Source of the DNA: Actinoallomurus sp963850195
GTDB lineage: Bacteria > Actinomycetota > Actinomycetes > Streptosporangiales > Streptosporangiaceae
Direction: 5' to 3'
Length of the DNA stretch: 64,000 nucleotides
Assembly: GCA_963850195.1 (NCBI GenBank)
Contig: CAWKKD010000005.1
Coordinates: forward strand, 1,364,001 to 1,428,000
Shown here one piece after another: positions 51,910 through 60,400 of this stretch. The stretch's first letter is position 1, and each line of letters opens with the position of its first letter. The translations under genes and the position numbers were made by a program. The notes under the pieces were generated by a model. That model worked only from the letters and a program-made list of their open reading frames with translations, searched no databases and had not been told where the DNA came from.

Positions 51910-52797
51910 GTGCGATCCCGACTCCTGTCTCTCGTGCTCACCGCCACACTCGCCGCGTCGGCGTGTGGCGCCCGCGCGTCCGGTGGTGACGGGCTGAGGG
52001 TCGTCGCGGCGTTCTATCCGCTCGCCTGGCTGGCCGAGCGCGTCGGCGGACCGGGCGTGCACGTGCAGAACCTCACCAAGCCCGGCGCCGAACCTCACGA
52101 CCTGGAGCTGAGCCCGCGCCAGGTGATCGACGTGGGCGAGTCCCGGCTCGCCTTCTACATCAAGGGCGTCCAGCCGGCGGTCGACAAGGCCGTACGCCAG
52201 TACGGCCGCAAGCACGCCCTGGAGGCCTCTTCCCTGGTCGGCACGTTGCCCGCACCGCAGGACGAGGCCCGCGACGGCGGGATGGATCCGCACATCTGGC
52301 TCGACCCGGCCCGCTTCGCCACCGTCGCGACCGCCCTCGGCGCGCGGCTCGCCGCGATCGACCCGCGCGACGCCGCCGGCTACCGCTCGCGCGCCGCGAG
52401 CGTCGCCGCGAGCCTGGGCGCCCTCGACGCTGAGTTCCGTACCGGCCTGCGCGCCTGCGCGCGCAAGGACATCGTCACCAGCCACGCGGCGTTCGGCTAC
52501 CTGGCCTCGCGCTACGGCCTCCACCAGGTCGGCGTGAGCGGGCTCGACCCCGAGTCCGAGCCCTCGCCACGGCGGATCGCCGACCTCGCCGGCCTCGTAC
52601 GCCGTACCGGCGCGACCACCGTCTTCACCGAGACGCTCGCCAGCCCGAAGACCGCCACCACGCTCGCGCGTGAGGCCGGCGCGCGTACCGAGGTCCTCGA
52701 TCCGGTCGAGGGTGTGCGGCCGGACACCCACGACGACTACTTCTCGATCATGCGCCGCGACCTCGCGACCCTGCGGCCGGCACTGGGGTGCACATGA
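51910..52797 (+). CDS. znuA: Zinc/manganese ABC transporter substrate-binding lipoprotein (ZnuA-like)
   Basis: 295 residues from the GTG at 51910. A lipoprotein signal (LTATLAASACG) anchors it outside. The cluster-9 fold shows VVAAFYPLAWLAERVGG, LTKPGAEPHDLELSPRQVID (first His ligand), MDPHIWLDPARFATVATALG, VTSHAAFGYLASRYGLHQVG and EPSPRRIADLAGLVRRTGAT, ending with DYFSIMRRDL. There is no His-rich loop; the metal is probably Zn. Its stop overlaps the ATPase gene start. Regulated by a Zur box. Confidence 0.92.
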   Translation: MRSRLLSLVLTATLAASACGARASGGDGLRVVAAFYPLAWLAERVGGPGVHVQNLTKPGAEPHDLELSPRQVIDVGESRLAFYIKGVQPAVDKAVRQYGRKHALEASSLVGTLPAPQDEARDGGMDPHIWLDPARFATVATALGARLAAIDPRDAAGYRSRAASVAASLGALDAEFRTGLRACARKDIVTSHAAFGYLASRYGLHQVGVSGLDPESEPSPRRIADLAGLVRRTGATTVFTETLASPKTATTLAREAGARTEVLDPVEGVRPDTHDDYFSIMRRDLATLRPALGCT

Positions 52798-53549
52798 CCT
52801 TTCCCTTCTCCATGACGCACGGCGAGGTCAGGCTCGACCGCCGTCCCGTACTGCGCGGCGTGGACCTGACCGTACGGTCCGGCGAGGTCCTCGCCGTGAT
52901 GGGCCCGAACGGCTCCGGCAAGTCCACCCTGGTCCGCGCGCTCCTCGGGCTCGTCCCGCTGTCCGGCGGCGAGGTGTCGGTGTACGGCACGCCGCCCGCG
53001 AGGTTCCGCGACTGGAAGCGCATCGGCTACGTCCCGCAGCGGCTGTCCGTGGGCGGCGGCGTACCGGCGACCGTGCGCGAGGTCGTCTCCTCGGGCCGGA
53101 TCGCCCGCCAGTCACGGTTCCGCCCGTCCACGGCCGACGATCGCCGGGCCGTCGAGCGCGCGCTGGAGGCCGTCGGCATGGCCGACCGGGCCCGCGACTC
53201 GGCGCAGGAACTCTCCGGCGGCCAGCAGCAGCGGGTGCTCATCGCGCGCGCCCTCGCCGGAGAACCGGACGCCTTCGTCATGGACGAGCCGACCGCCGGA
53301 GTGGACGCCCAGAGCCAGGAGACCCTCGCCCGTACGCTGCGCGGCCTGCTCGTCGACGGCCGTACGGTCGTCCTGGTCGCCCACGAGCTGGGCCCGCTCG
53401 AGCCGCTGATCACGCGGTCGATCACGCTCGAGAACGGACGGGTCGTGTACGAGGGCGCGCCCCCCAGGCCGCAGGGCGACTGCGCGCGGCCCGGCCACGA
53501 CCACGTCCACCCGCACGTACCCGCCGAGGAGCCACGGCTGCTCTCATGA
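52794..53549 (+). CDS. znuC: Zinc ABC transporter ATP-binding protein (ZnuC-like)
   Basis: 251 residues from the ATG at 52794, overlapping the znuA stop (ATGA); an in-frame GTG at 52788 is also present. Walker A is GPNGSGKSTLVRALLGL, Q-loop YVPQRLSVGG, signature LSGGQQQRVLIARA, Walker B AFVMDEPTAGVDA and H-loop LVAHELG. The C-terminal tail is His-rich (GHDHVHPHVP), which may sense or bind zinc at the cytoplasmic side. The permease starts inside its stop codon. Confidence 0.94.
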   Translation: MTFPFSMTHGEVRLDRRPVLRGVDLTVRSGEVLAVMGPNGSGKSTLVRALLGLVPLSGGEVSVYGTPPARFRDWKRIGYVPQRLSVGGGVPATVREVVSSGRIARQSRFRPSTADDRRAVERALEAVGMADRARDSAQELSGGQQQRVLIARALAGEPDAFVMDEPTAGVDAQSQETLARTLRGLLVDGRTVVLVAHELGPLEPLITRSITLENGRVVYEGAPPRPQGDCARPGHDHVHPHVPAEEPRLLS

Positions 53550-54367
53550 TCGAACTCCTGTCGTACGACTTCCTGCGCCGCGCGCTGATCGCGGCGGTGC
53601 TCGTCGGCGTCGCCGCGCCCGCCGTGGGCACCTTCATCGTGCAGCGGCGCCTCGCCCTGCTCGGCGACGGCATCGGCCACATCGCCCTCACCGGTGTCGG
53701 CCTCGGCCTGCTCACCCGGACCTCGCCCACGATCTTCGCGCTGGTCGTCTCGGCGCTGGGCGCGGTCGCGATCGAGCTCCTGCGGGTCCGCACCCGTACC
53801 GGCGGCGACGTCGCGCTCGCCCTGCTGTTCTACGGCGGGCTCGCGGGCGGCGTGCTGTTCGCCAACCTCTCCGGCGGCAGCGCCAACCTCAACAGCTACC
53901 TGTTCGGCTCGATCAGCAGCGTCAGCACCGGTGACCTGTACGTCGTCGCCGGGCTGACGATCACCGTGCTGCTCGTCCTCGCGGTCTTCGGCCGGGAGCT
54001 GTTCGTGCTCTGCCAGGACGAGGAGGTCGCGCGGGCCAGCGGCCTGCCGGTGCGGTTCCTGTCGCTGCTCGTCGCCGTGACCGCCGCGCTGACCGTCGTC
54101 GTGGCCATGCGCGCCGTCGGCCTGCTGCTGGTCAGCGCCCTGATGGTGGTCCCCGTCGCCGCCGCGCAGCAGCTCACGCGCGGCTTCCGTACGACGATCG
54201 GCCTGGCCATGGTCGTCGGCGTCACCGCCGCCGTGGGCGGCCTCTGGGTGTCCGTCGACGTCGACCTCGCGCCCGGCCCCACCATCGTGCTCCTCGCGAT
54301 GGCCGTCTTCCTGGCGGCCGTCGGTGCTGGGAGAATGGTACGCATGCGGCGCACGGTGAACAGATGA
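53546..54367 (+). CDS. znuB: Zinc ABC transporter permease (ZnuB-like)
   Basis: 273 residues from the ATG at 53546, inside the znuC stop (ATGA). Eight or so hydrophobic helices of the ABC-3 type: IQRRLALLGDGIGHIALTGV is the conserved TRG-like loop, then GGVLFANLSGGSANLNSYLF, GLPVRFLSLLVAVTAALTVV and GLLLVSALMVVPVAAAQQLT. It forms the membrane channel with ZnuC. The end overlaps the zur start, so all four genes are one translationally coupled operon. Confidence 0.94.
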   Translation: MIELLSYDFLRRALIAAVLVGVAAPAVGTFIVQRRLALLGDGIGHIALTGVGLGLLTRTSPTIFALVVSALGAVAIELLRVRTRTGGDVALALLFYGGLAGGVLFANLSGGSANLNSYLFGSISSVSTGDLYVVAGLTITVLLVLAVFGRELFVLCQDEEVARASGLPVRFLSLLVAVTAALTVVVAMRAVGLLLVSALMVVPVAAAQQLTRGFRTTIGLAMVVGVTAAVGGLWVSVDVDLAPGPTIVLLAMAVFLAAVGAGRMVRMRRTVNR

Positions 54368-54732
54368 CGGCCCGGCGTGACGACGTACGTCGCGCCCTGA
54401 CCGACAAAGAGGGTTTCCGCAGCGCACAGGACATCTACGCCGACCTGCGCGCGTCGGGATCGAAGATCGGTCTGACCACGGTCTACCGGGCGCTCCAGGC
54501 GCTCAGCGACTCCGGCGAGGTCGACGTCCTCCGCACCGACGACGGCGAGGCGATCTACCGCGCCTGCCGCACCGGCGAACACCACCACCACCTCGTCTGC
54601 CGCGTCTGCGGCCGTACGGTCGAGGTCGAGGGCCCCGCCGTCGAACGCTGGGCCGAGACCGTCGGCGCCGAACACGGCTTCCGCGACGTCACCCACACGG
54701 TCGAAGTCTTCGGCACCTGCTCGGAGCACTAG
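54364..54732 (+). CDS. zur: Zinc uptake regulator Zur (Fur family)
   Basis: 122 residues, ATG overlapping the znuB stop. The winged helix runs to about residue 60 (FRSAQDIYADLRASGSKIGL, TTVYRALQALSDSGEVD). The dimer/metal domain has HHHHLVCRVCGRTVEV with a CxxC structural-zinc pair. The second CxxC of most Zur proteins (GTCxxC) is here GTCSEH: one Cys is replaced by His or lost, although His can also bind zinc. As the last gene of the operon it regulates itself by the box at 51875-51889. Confidence 0.92.
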   Translation: MTARRDDVRRALTDKEGFRSAQDIYADLRASGSKIGLTTVYRALQALSDSGEVDVLRTDDGEAIYRACRTGEHHHHLVCRVCGRTVEVEGPAVERWAETVGAEHGFRDVTHTVEVFGTCSEH

Positions 54733-54772
54733 CCCTGGAGCCCCTGTCGGGGCATAGGGCTACGGTGGCGGT

Positions 54773-54997
54773 ATGGGCGAAGCGAAGCACGAGCCGGACC
54801 AGCAGGCCGAGGCCGAGCTCCGGCAACGGTGGAAGGCCGTGGTCACCGCGGTTCACCGTGAGCACGCGGGCGAGGCGGTCTCGACGGTTCGCCGCGCGCT
54901 CGACCAGGGATTCCGCCTCGACGGCATGACGCTCAGCCGCCAGGCCCTCGACGCCATCGCCCTCCCGATCAGCCAGGGCCACCTCCCCCTCGGCTGA
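54773..54997 (+). CDS. Small conserved protein of unknown function
   Basis: 74 residues starting 41 bp after zur. Sequence is helical and charged: HEPDQQAEAELRQRWKAVV then HREHAGEAVSTVRRALDQGF, RLDGMTLSRQALDAIALPIS. No transmembrane segment, signal or Cys. ATG; no strong ribosome site. It may simply be co-transcribed with the zinc operon, or be independent. I do not recognise a family. Confidence 0.5.
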   Translation: MGEAKHEPDQQAEAELRQRWKAVVTAVHREHAGEAVSTVRRALDQGFRLDGMTLSRQALDAIALPISQGHLPLG

Positions 54998-55019
54998 CCC
55001 CGGCCGCGCGGCGTTGTCC

Positions 55020-56696
55020 TCAGTCGCCCGCGGCGAGGATCTCTCCTAGGCGGTGTTTGGGCACGCCGCCGAACTTCGCGCGGATCCGGAGCAGGTGGTT
55101 GCGGACCGTGCCCTCGGCGAGGGAGAGGCGGCCGGCGATCTCGCGGGCGGTCAGGCCCTTCTGCGCGAGCAGGGCCACCTCGTGCTCGCGCGGCGTCAGG
55201 CCGGCGTGGACGACGTTGCGCTGGCTCGCGGGGATTCTCGGCAGGCCGGGGTTGCGCCGCAGCCGTCCCTCGCGCAGCACCGCGGCGAGCGACCGGTCGG
55301 CGCCGGCGGTCTGGAAGAGCTCCACGGCCCGGAGCCGCAGCCGGTTGCCCTCCTGCGAGTCGTCGGCGAGACGCGCCGCCGCGTGGAAGGCGTGGCCCGC
55401 GCTGATGGGTTCGGGCAACTCGAGGTACTCCTCCCCCGCCTGTACCAGCAGATCCTGGTCCTGCGACAGCAGCGCGTCGATGTAGCGGCGCGCGGTGAGG
55501 GCGCGGCGGCCGGCCGGCCACAGGTCGCCGATCTCGGCCAGGAACACCTCGGCCTCGGCGGGACGGATCTCGGCGAGGACGACCACGAGCTCCTCCCAGC
55601 CGAACCTCCGTCCGCGCTGCCGGGCGCGGTCGAGGGCCGCGAGGATCCCTCGATGCGGCTGGGGTTCCCGGCGCGCCGCGCGGATCCGTGCCTGTTCGGC
55701 GAGGGCGAGCACGCCGAGCTGCTCGCTGGCCGTGACCACGACGGGCACCGCGTCGTCGAGCGGGCCGATGTCGGGCCGCGCCTCCCACTGGTAGGCGCAG
55801 GCCGCCTTGACGGTCGCGGCGATCGCGCCGGCCTCGCCCGTGTCGGCGGCGGCGCGGTCGGCGGCCTCGTTCGCGGCCGACAGCTCGCCGCGCCGAAGCG
55901 CGATGACCGCTTCGACGGCCGCGAACGTACGCTCCCAGCGCAGGCCACGGGCCAGGGCGGCGCCCTCGGCGACGATGCGGGTCGCGACCGCGTACTCGCC
56001 CATGCCCGCGGCGGTGAGGCACCAGTTCAGGTAGTTGAGGGAGACGACCGGCGCGGTACGCGCGTCGATGTCGGAGGGGATCAGCTCGACCGCCTGCCGC
56101 CAGCGGTCCAGCGCCGAGGGGCGGCCGAGGTAGGTCTCGCAGGCGGCGAGGTTGCCCGCGCACAGCGCGATCGAGTACGGGTCGCCCTGGGCGACCGCGA
56201 GCCGCAGCCCGTCGGTGCCGAGCCGGGCACGGTAGTCCAGTGACAGCTCGTCATCGTCGTCGTAGGGGAACGCCAGGCCGCCGAGTGCGAGGGCTTTACC
56301 CCGGTCGTCTTCGGACACGGAGAACTCGGTGAGGGCCGCGGCGTAGGATCTTCGACGTTCGGCGCCCTTGCTCACCCGGCCGCGCGCCAGCAGCACGCGT
56401 CCGCGTGCCGCCGCGTCGCGCAACCGGTCAAGGGAACGGTCGCAGATCTCCTGCGCCGAGGTGTACTTGCCACCGAGGCGTTCCAGCAGCATCGCGTGTT
56501 CGGCCAGCGCGACCTGTTGCTCGGCCGCGTCGCCCGGCACCTCATCGGCGATCCGGGCCAGGCGTTCGAGTGCGGTATCGGGTTCGCCCCGTAGTCCGAG
56601 CTCCTCGACCTGATGGAGGTCATGCTTCAACGCGCTCGGAAGACCTGCGTCCGCGACCGGAGCGGGGGTATCGCGGTCGGCCGGAATGCCACGCAT
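55020..56696 (-). CDS. TPR-type LuxR family transcriptional regulator
   Basis: 558 residues from the ATG at 56696 (MRGIPADRD); a longer frame to 56834 has no ribosome site. Most of it is helical repeats (about 30-490, such as LALGGLAFPYDDDDELSLDY and VAVIALRRGELSAANEAADR-like segments). The C-terminal LuxR helix-turn-helix is LTPREHEVALLAQKGLTARE, then LSLAEGTVRNHLLRIRAKFG. No ATPase domain, unlike the LAL regulator at 9731. Divergent from the secreted thermolysin-like protease, with a large inverted repeat between them, so it probably controls that gene (inference). Confidence 0.85.
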   Translation of the reverse strand: MRGIPADRDTPAPVADAGLPSALKHDLHQVEELGLRGEPDTALERLARIADEVPGDAAEQQVALAEHAMLLERLGGKYTSAQEICDRSLDRLRDAAARGRVLLARGRVSKGAERRRSYAAALTEFSVSEDDRGKALALGGLAFPYDDDDELSLDYRARLGTDGLRLAVAQGDPYSIALCAGNLAACETYLGRPSALDRWRQAVELIPSDIDARTAPVVSLNYLNWCLTAAGMGEYAVATRIVAEGAALARGLRWERTFAAVEAVIALRRGELSAANEAADRAAADTGEAGAIAATVKAACAYQWEARPDIGPLDDAVPVVVTASEQLGVLALAEQARIRAARREPQPHRGILAALDRARQRGRRFGWEELVVVLAEIRPAEAEVFLAEIGDLWPAGRRALTARRYIDALLSQDQDLLVQAGEEYLELPEPISAGHAFHAAARLADDSQEGNRLRLRAVELFQTAGADRSLAAVLREGRLRRNPGLPRIPASQRNVVHAGLTPREHEVALLAQKGLTAREIAGRLSLAEGTVRNHLLRIRAKFGGVPKHRLGEILAAGD

Positions 56697-56705
56697 GATC
56701 GCTGA

Positions 56706-56756
56706 GTTTACAGGCGTCCGAACTTTTTGTGCAGATTTTATATGCGACGTGTAAAC
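56706..56756. promoter_or_regulatory. Large inverted repeat in divergent promoter region
   Basis: GTTTACAGGCGTC (56706-56718) and GACGTGTAAAC (56746-56756) are complementary over 11 bp once GG is bulged. Between them is AT-rich DNA (TTTTTGTGCAGATTTTATAT), probably a promoter. The whole lies between the LuxR-type regulator and the protease gene; operator role is inferred. Confidence 0.5.
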
Positions 56757-56861
56757 CCAAATCGGACTTGAATGACATTCGGCAGCGATGGCGGGCCGAC
56801 ATGGTAGGTCGATTTGGGGAGCCCTCGCCGCCACCGTTCAACGGTCCAGGAAGGATCGGTT

Positions 56862-58493
56862 ATGAGGAGACGTGCAGGGGCAATCGCAACCGTCGTGCTG
56901 ACCTCCGCGCTTGTCGCGGCGTTCCAGCAGGGCGTTGGCGCAGCCCCCACCCCGCCGGCGTCCCCGCAGGCCCGTTCCGCAGTCGCGCAACGAGCGCTTT
57001 CGGCCACCGCGTCGCACACCAGTGCGGTGCACGGTGGTGCCGGCCAGGCGTTCCGCGCCGTCGACGTCCGCGTCGACGCGTCCGGAACCACCCACACCCG
57101 CATGGTCCGCACCTTCAACAACCTGCCGGTGCTCGGTGGCGAGTTCATCGTCCACCAGAACGCCAAGGGTGCCTGGCTGGGCGTTGACCAGTCGATCGCC
57201 CAGGCGCCGTCGGTGAGCACCACGCCGAAGGTGTCCGCTTCCACCGCCTCGAAGGCCGCCGCCCAGGCGACGAAGGCGACCGCGCGCGGCGCGGCCAAGC
57301 TCGTCGTCGAGGCACGCAAGGGCGCCCCGCGCCTCGCGTGGCAGGTCGAGACGACCGGCAAGCAGGTCGACGGCACGCCGAGCCGCGAGCTCGTCACCGT
57401 TGACGCCGCTTCCGGCAAGGTCATCCTCGCCGACCAGCAGGTTCGCACCCTCGTCGCCCCCGGCGCGAAGAACCTGAAGCCCGGCAAGGCCAAGACCGTC
57501 GTCAGCCCGAAGGTGGCCGGTGACGGCCAGTCGCTCTACAGCGGCACCGTTCCGCTGGAGACGACGGCGGGCGGGAGTGGCTTCCTTCTGGAGGACCCGA
57601 CCCGCGGCAACACCTACACCACCGACCTGAACCACGGGACGGGCAGCGACGGGTCTCCCATGACCGACGCTGACAACCACTGGGGCAACGGCTCCACCAG
57701 TGACCCGGCGACCGTTGGTGTCGACGCGCAGTACGGCACCAACGAGACGTGGGACTACTACAAGAACATCCACGGTCGTACCGGTATCGGCGACGATGGT
57801 GTGGGCTCGCACAACAACGTGCACTACTCCTCGAGCTACGACAACGCCTTCTGGGACGACAGCTGCTTCTGCATGACGTACGGCGACGGTGACGGCACGC
57901 AGTTCACCCCGCTCGACTCCATCGACGTCGCCGGGCACGAGATGTCCCACGGTGTCACCTCGCGTACCGCCGGCCTGATCTACTCGGGTGAGTCCGGTGG
58001 CCTCAACGAGGCGACCTCCGACATCTTCGGCACGAACGTCGAGTTCACCGCCAACAACCCGAACGACGTGGGCGACTACCTGATCGGCGAGAAGATCTTC
58101 GTCGGTGGCGGCGCGCTCCGTTACATGGACCAGCCGAGCAAGGACGGCGCTTCGCTGGACTGCTGGTCGAGTGGCGCGGGCAACACGGACGTGCACTACT
58201 CCTCCGGTATCGCCAACCACTTCTTCTACCTGCTGTCCGAGGGCAGCGGCGCGAAGACCATCAACGGCGTCGACTACAACAGCCCCACCTGCGACGGCTC
58301 CACCGTTTCGGGTATCGGCCGTACCGCCGCTGAGAAGATCTGGTACCAGGCCCTGACCGCGCACTTCGGCCCGAGCACGAACTACGCGGCCGCTCGTACG
58401 CAGTCGCTGGCCGCCGCCGCGGACCTCTACGGTTCCGGCAGCGCCGAGTACAACGCCGTTGGCGCCGCCTGGAGCGCCGTCAACGTCGGCTGA
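56862..58493 (+). CDS. Secreted thermolysin-family (M4) neutral metalloprotease
   Basis: 543 residues from the ATG at 56862 (GGAAGGAT upstream). Signal peptide ends near VGAAP; FTP/PepSY-type propeptide about 45-200 (TRMVRTFNNLPVLGGEFIVH), then the catalytic domain. Zinc motif is AGHEMSHGVT (HExxH); the third ligand Glu is in GLNEATSDIFG. Tyr/His catalytic block GGNTDVHYSSGIANHFFYL-like lies later (NTDVHYSSGIANHFFYLLSE). It is an exported endoprotease for protein breakdown. Note SCFCMTYGDG, an extra Cys pair. Confidence 0.93.
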   Translation: MRRRAGAIATVVLTSALVAAFQQGVGAAPTPPASPQARSAVAQRALSATASHTSAVHGGAGQAFRAVDVRVDASGTTHTRMVRTFNNLPVLGGEFIVHQNAKGAWLGVDQSIAQAPSVSTTPKVSASTASKAAAQATKATARGAAKLVVEARKGAPRLAWQVETTGKQVDGTPSRELVTVDAASGKVILADQQVRTLVAPGAKNLKPGKAKTVVSPKVAGDGQSLYSGTVPLETTAGGSGFLLEDPTRGNTYTTDLNHGTGSDGSPMTDADNHWGNGSTSDPATVGVDAQYGTNETWDYYKNIHGRTGIGDDGVGSHNNVHYSSSYDNAFWDDSCFCMTYGDGDGTQFTPLDSIDVAGHEMSHGVTSRTAGLIYSGESGGLNEATSDIFGTNVEFTANNPNDVGDYLIGEKIFVGGGALRYMDQPSKDGASLDCWSSGAGNTDVHYSSGIANHFFYLLSEGSGAKTINGVDYNSPTCDGSTVSGIGRTAAEKIWYQALTAHFGPSTNYAAARTQSLAAAADLYGSGSAEYNAVGAAWSAVNVG

Positions 58494-58517
58494 CGACACA
58501 GCACCACACGCACGAAG

Positions 58518-58549
58518 CGAGGCCGCCGGCGATCCAGCCGGCGGCCTCG
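58518..58549. terminator. Strong hairpin between convergent protease and uppS genes
   Basis: CGAGGCCGCCGGC (58518-58530) and GCCGGCGGCCTCG (58537-58549), perfect 13-bp arms with a 6-nt loop. It lies 24 bp after the protease stop and 13 bp before the uppS stop, so it may serve both directions. Confidence 0.75.
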
Positions 58550-58562
58550 GCCATTCACAGAC

Positions 58563-59405
58563 TCAGCGCGTCGCCTCGACCTGGTTCGGCACTGCCCCGC
58601 CACCGACCTTGTTGGGTTCGGCTCCGCCACCGACCTTGTTGGGTTCGGCTCCGCCGAAACGGCGATCGCGGCGTGCGTACTGCTCACAGGCCGCCCAGAA
58701 GTTACGGCGGTCGTAGTCGGGCCACAGGACGTCCTGGTAGACGAACTCCGCGTACGCCGCCTGCCAGACCAGGAAGTTGGAACTGCGCTGCTCGCCCGAC
58801 GGCCGCAGGAAGAGGTCGACGTCGGGGACCTCCGGGCGGTACAGGTAGCGCGCGAAGACCTTCTCGTTGACCTTCTCCGGCCGCAGCTTCCCCGCCTGTA
58901 CGTCGCGGGCGATCGCCGCCGCCGCGTCCGCGATCTCCGCGCGACCGCCGTAGTTGACGCAGAACTGCAGGGTCAGCACCTTGTTGTCGACCGTCATCCG
59001 CTCGGCGTCCTCGAGCTCGCTGATGACGCTGCGCCACAGCTTCGGACGGCGGCCGGCCCACCGGACCCGTACGCCCATGGCGTTCAGCTGGTCGCGGCGG
59101 CGGCGGATCACGTCACGGTTGAAGCCCATCAGGAACCGGACCTCGTCCGGCGAACGCCGCCAGTTCTCCGTCGAGAACGCGTACGCCGACAGGTACGGCA
59201 CGCCCAGCTCGATCGCACCCATGATCACGTCGAAGAGGGCGTACTCCCCCATCTTGTGACCCTCGGTACGCGGCAGGCCCCGCTCCTTGGCCCACCGGCC
59301 GTTGCCGTCCATCACGACCGCGACGTGCCGCGGGATCAGCTCCGAGGGAAGCGTGGGCGGCGTGGCGCCGCTCTCGTGCGGATCCGGCGGCTGTACACGG
59401 CTCAT
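58563..59405 (-). CDS. uppS: Isoprenyl transferase (undecaprenyl/decaprenyl diphosphate synthase type)
   Basis: 280 residues. The cis-prenyltransferase signature is HVAVVMDGNGRWAKERGLPR (catalytic Asp), then GHKMGEYALF, YAFSTENWRRSPDEV and the C-terminal DLFLRPSGEQRSSNFLVWQA. It makes the cis-polyprenyl carrier for peptidoglycan. The last 30 residues are a tail of three GGGAEPNKV-like units (see repeat), beyond the normal family end. Starts 3 bp after the recO stop, as in many actinomycetes. Confidence 0.95.
   Translation of the reverse strand: MSRVQPPDPHESGATPPTLPSELIPRHVAVVMDGNGRWAKERGLPRTEGHKMGEYALFDVIMGAIELGVPYLSAYAFSTENWRRSPDEVRFLMGFNRDVIRRRRDQLNAMGVRVRWAGRRPKLWRSVISELEDAERMTVDNKVLTLQFCVNYGGRAEIADAAAAIARDVQAGKLRPEKVNEKVFARYLYRPEVPDVDLFLRPSGEQRSSNFLVWQAAYAEFVYQDVLWPDYDRRNFWAACEQYARRDRRFGGAEPNKVGGGAEPNKVGGGAVPNQVEATR
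58580..58655 (-). repeat. 27-bp tandem repeat at the uppS 3' end
   Basis: Two identical 27-bp units and a third diverged one encode AEPNKVGGG, AEPNKVGGG and AVPNQV. The repeat keeps the reading frame (9 codons per unit), so copy-number change would not break the gene. It extends the protein beyond the conserved domain. Confidence 0.8.
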
Positions 59406-59407
59406 GC

Positions 59408-60295
59408 TCAGAATCGTCCCCTCAATTGATGGTCATGCTCGGCACCGGGCTCCCGCCCGTCCTGCCGGTCGCTCTCCGGACCCTGGGCGACGCCCGGGTT
59501 CTCACGCTCCTGCTCGACGGTCGCGGGCGAACCCTCGCTCGCCTCACGGCCACTCCGCTCGTTCGGGTTCTCGCGCTCCACGTGCCGGAGGGAGCGGATC
59601 CCATGCTCAAGATGCCACTGCAGGTAGGCGGCCACGAGGCCGCTGCACTCTACCCGGTGCCTTCCCTCGCTGGCGTCCGCTCGCGCCCAGTCGCCGCGCA
59701 GCAGCGCGAGCATCAGGCCGACCGTCGCGTCGGCGGGGCTCGCCGACCCGGGTGGCCGGCACGCGCCGCAGACCATGCCGCCCGCGGCGATGGCGAACGC
59801 GCGGCCGGTGCGTTCGCCGCAACGCGCGCAGTCCTCCAGCGCGGGCGCGTACCCGGCGATCGCGAGCGACCGCAGGAAGAACGCGTCCAGGACGAGCCGC
59901 GGGTCGTGGTCGCCCTCGACGAGCGTCCGAAGACCGCCGACGACGAGCAGGAACTGGCGTAGCGCCGGTTCCTTCTCCACCGGCGTGAGCTTCTCGGCCG
60001 TCTCCAGCATCGCGGTGCCCGCGGTGTAGCGCGGGTAGTCGGTGGCGAGACGCCCGCCGTACGGCCGCAGCGTCTCGGCCTGCGTGACCAGGTCGAGGGA
60101 CCGGCGCTCGTACAGCTGCAGGTCCACGTGGGTGAACGGCTCCAGCCGCGCGCCGAACCGTGATTTGGTCTTGCGCACGCCCTTGGCGACGGCCCGCACG
60201 CGTCCGGTGCGCCGCGTCAGGATCGTCACGATGCGGTCGGCCTCACCCAGCTTGTGGGTGCGCAGCACGACGCCCTCGTCACGATAAAGACTCAC
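59408..60295 (-). CDS. recO: DNA repair protein RecO
   Basis: 295 residues, GTG start. The N-terminal OB-fold (SLYRDEGVVLRTHKLGEADR, GRVRAVAKGVRKTKSRFGAR) is followed by a helical domain with zinc-type CARCGERTG and VCGACRPPG cysteines. RecO anneals single strands and loads RecA with RecR. The C-terminal tail from about residue 245 (ENPNERSGREASEGSPATVE) is a polar, low-complexity extension not needed for the fold. Co-transcribed with uppS (stop-to-start gap 2 bp). Confidence 0.94.
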   Translation of the reverse strand: MSLYRDEGVVLRTHKLGEADRIVTILTRRTGRVRAVAKGVRKTKSRFGARLEPFTHVDLQLYERRSLDLVTQAETLRPYGGRLATDYPRYTAGTAMLETAEKLTPVEKEPALRQFLLVVGGLRTLVEGDHDPRLVLDAFFLRSLAIAGYAPALEDCARCGERTGRAFAIAAGGMVCGACRPPGSASPADATVGLMLALLRGDWARADASEGRHRVECSGLVAAYLQWHLEHGIRSLRHVERENPNERSGREASEGSPATVEQERENPGVAQGPESDRQDGREPGAEHDHQLRGRF

Positions 60296-60400
60296 CGGAT
60301 CATTGTCCCGTACGAATAGGTGGAACCCGCGCGGAACCCGCTAGCGTCCAATGGTTCGATCATGGTGGCTGACCTGCCCCCCGGTCCAAGGAGAGAGATT

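Noticed and set aside
51910..54367. Nickel or manganese importer serving urease
   Set aside because: The Zur box and zur in the operon point to zinc, and the operon is 18 kb away from urease.
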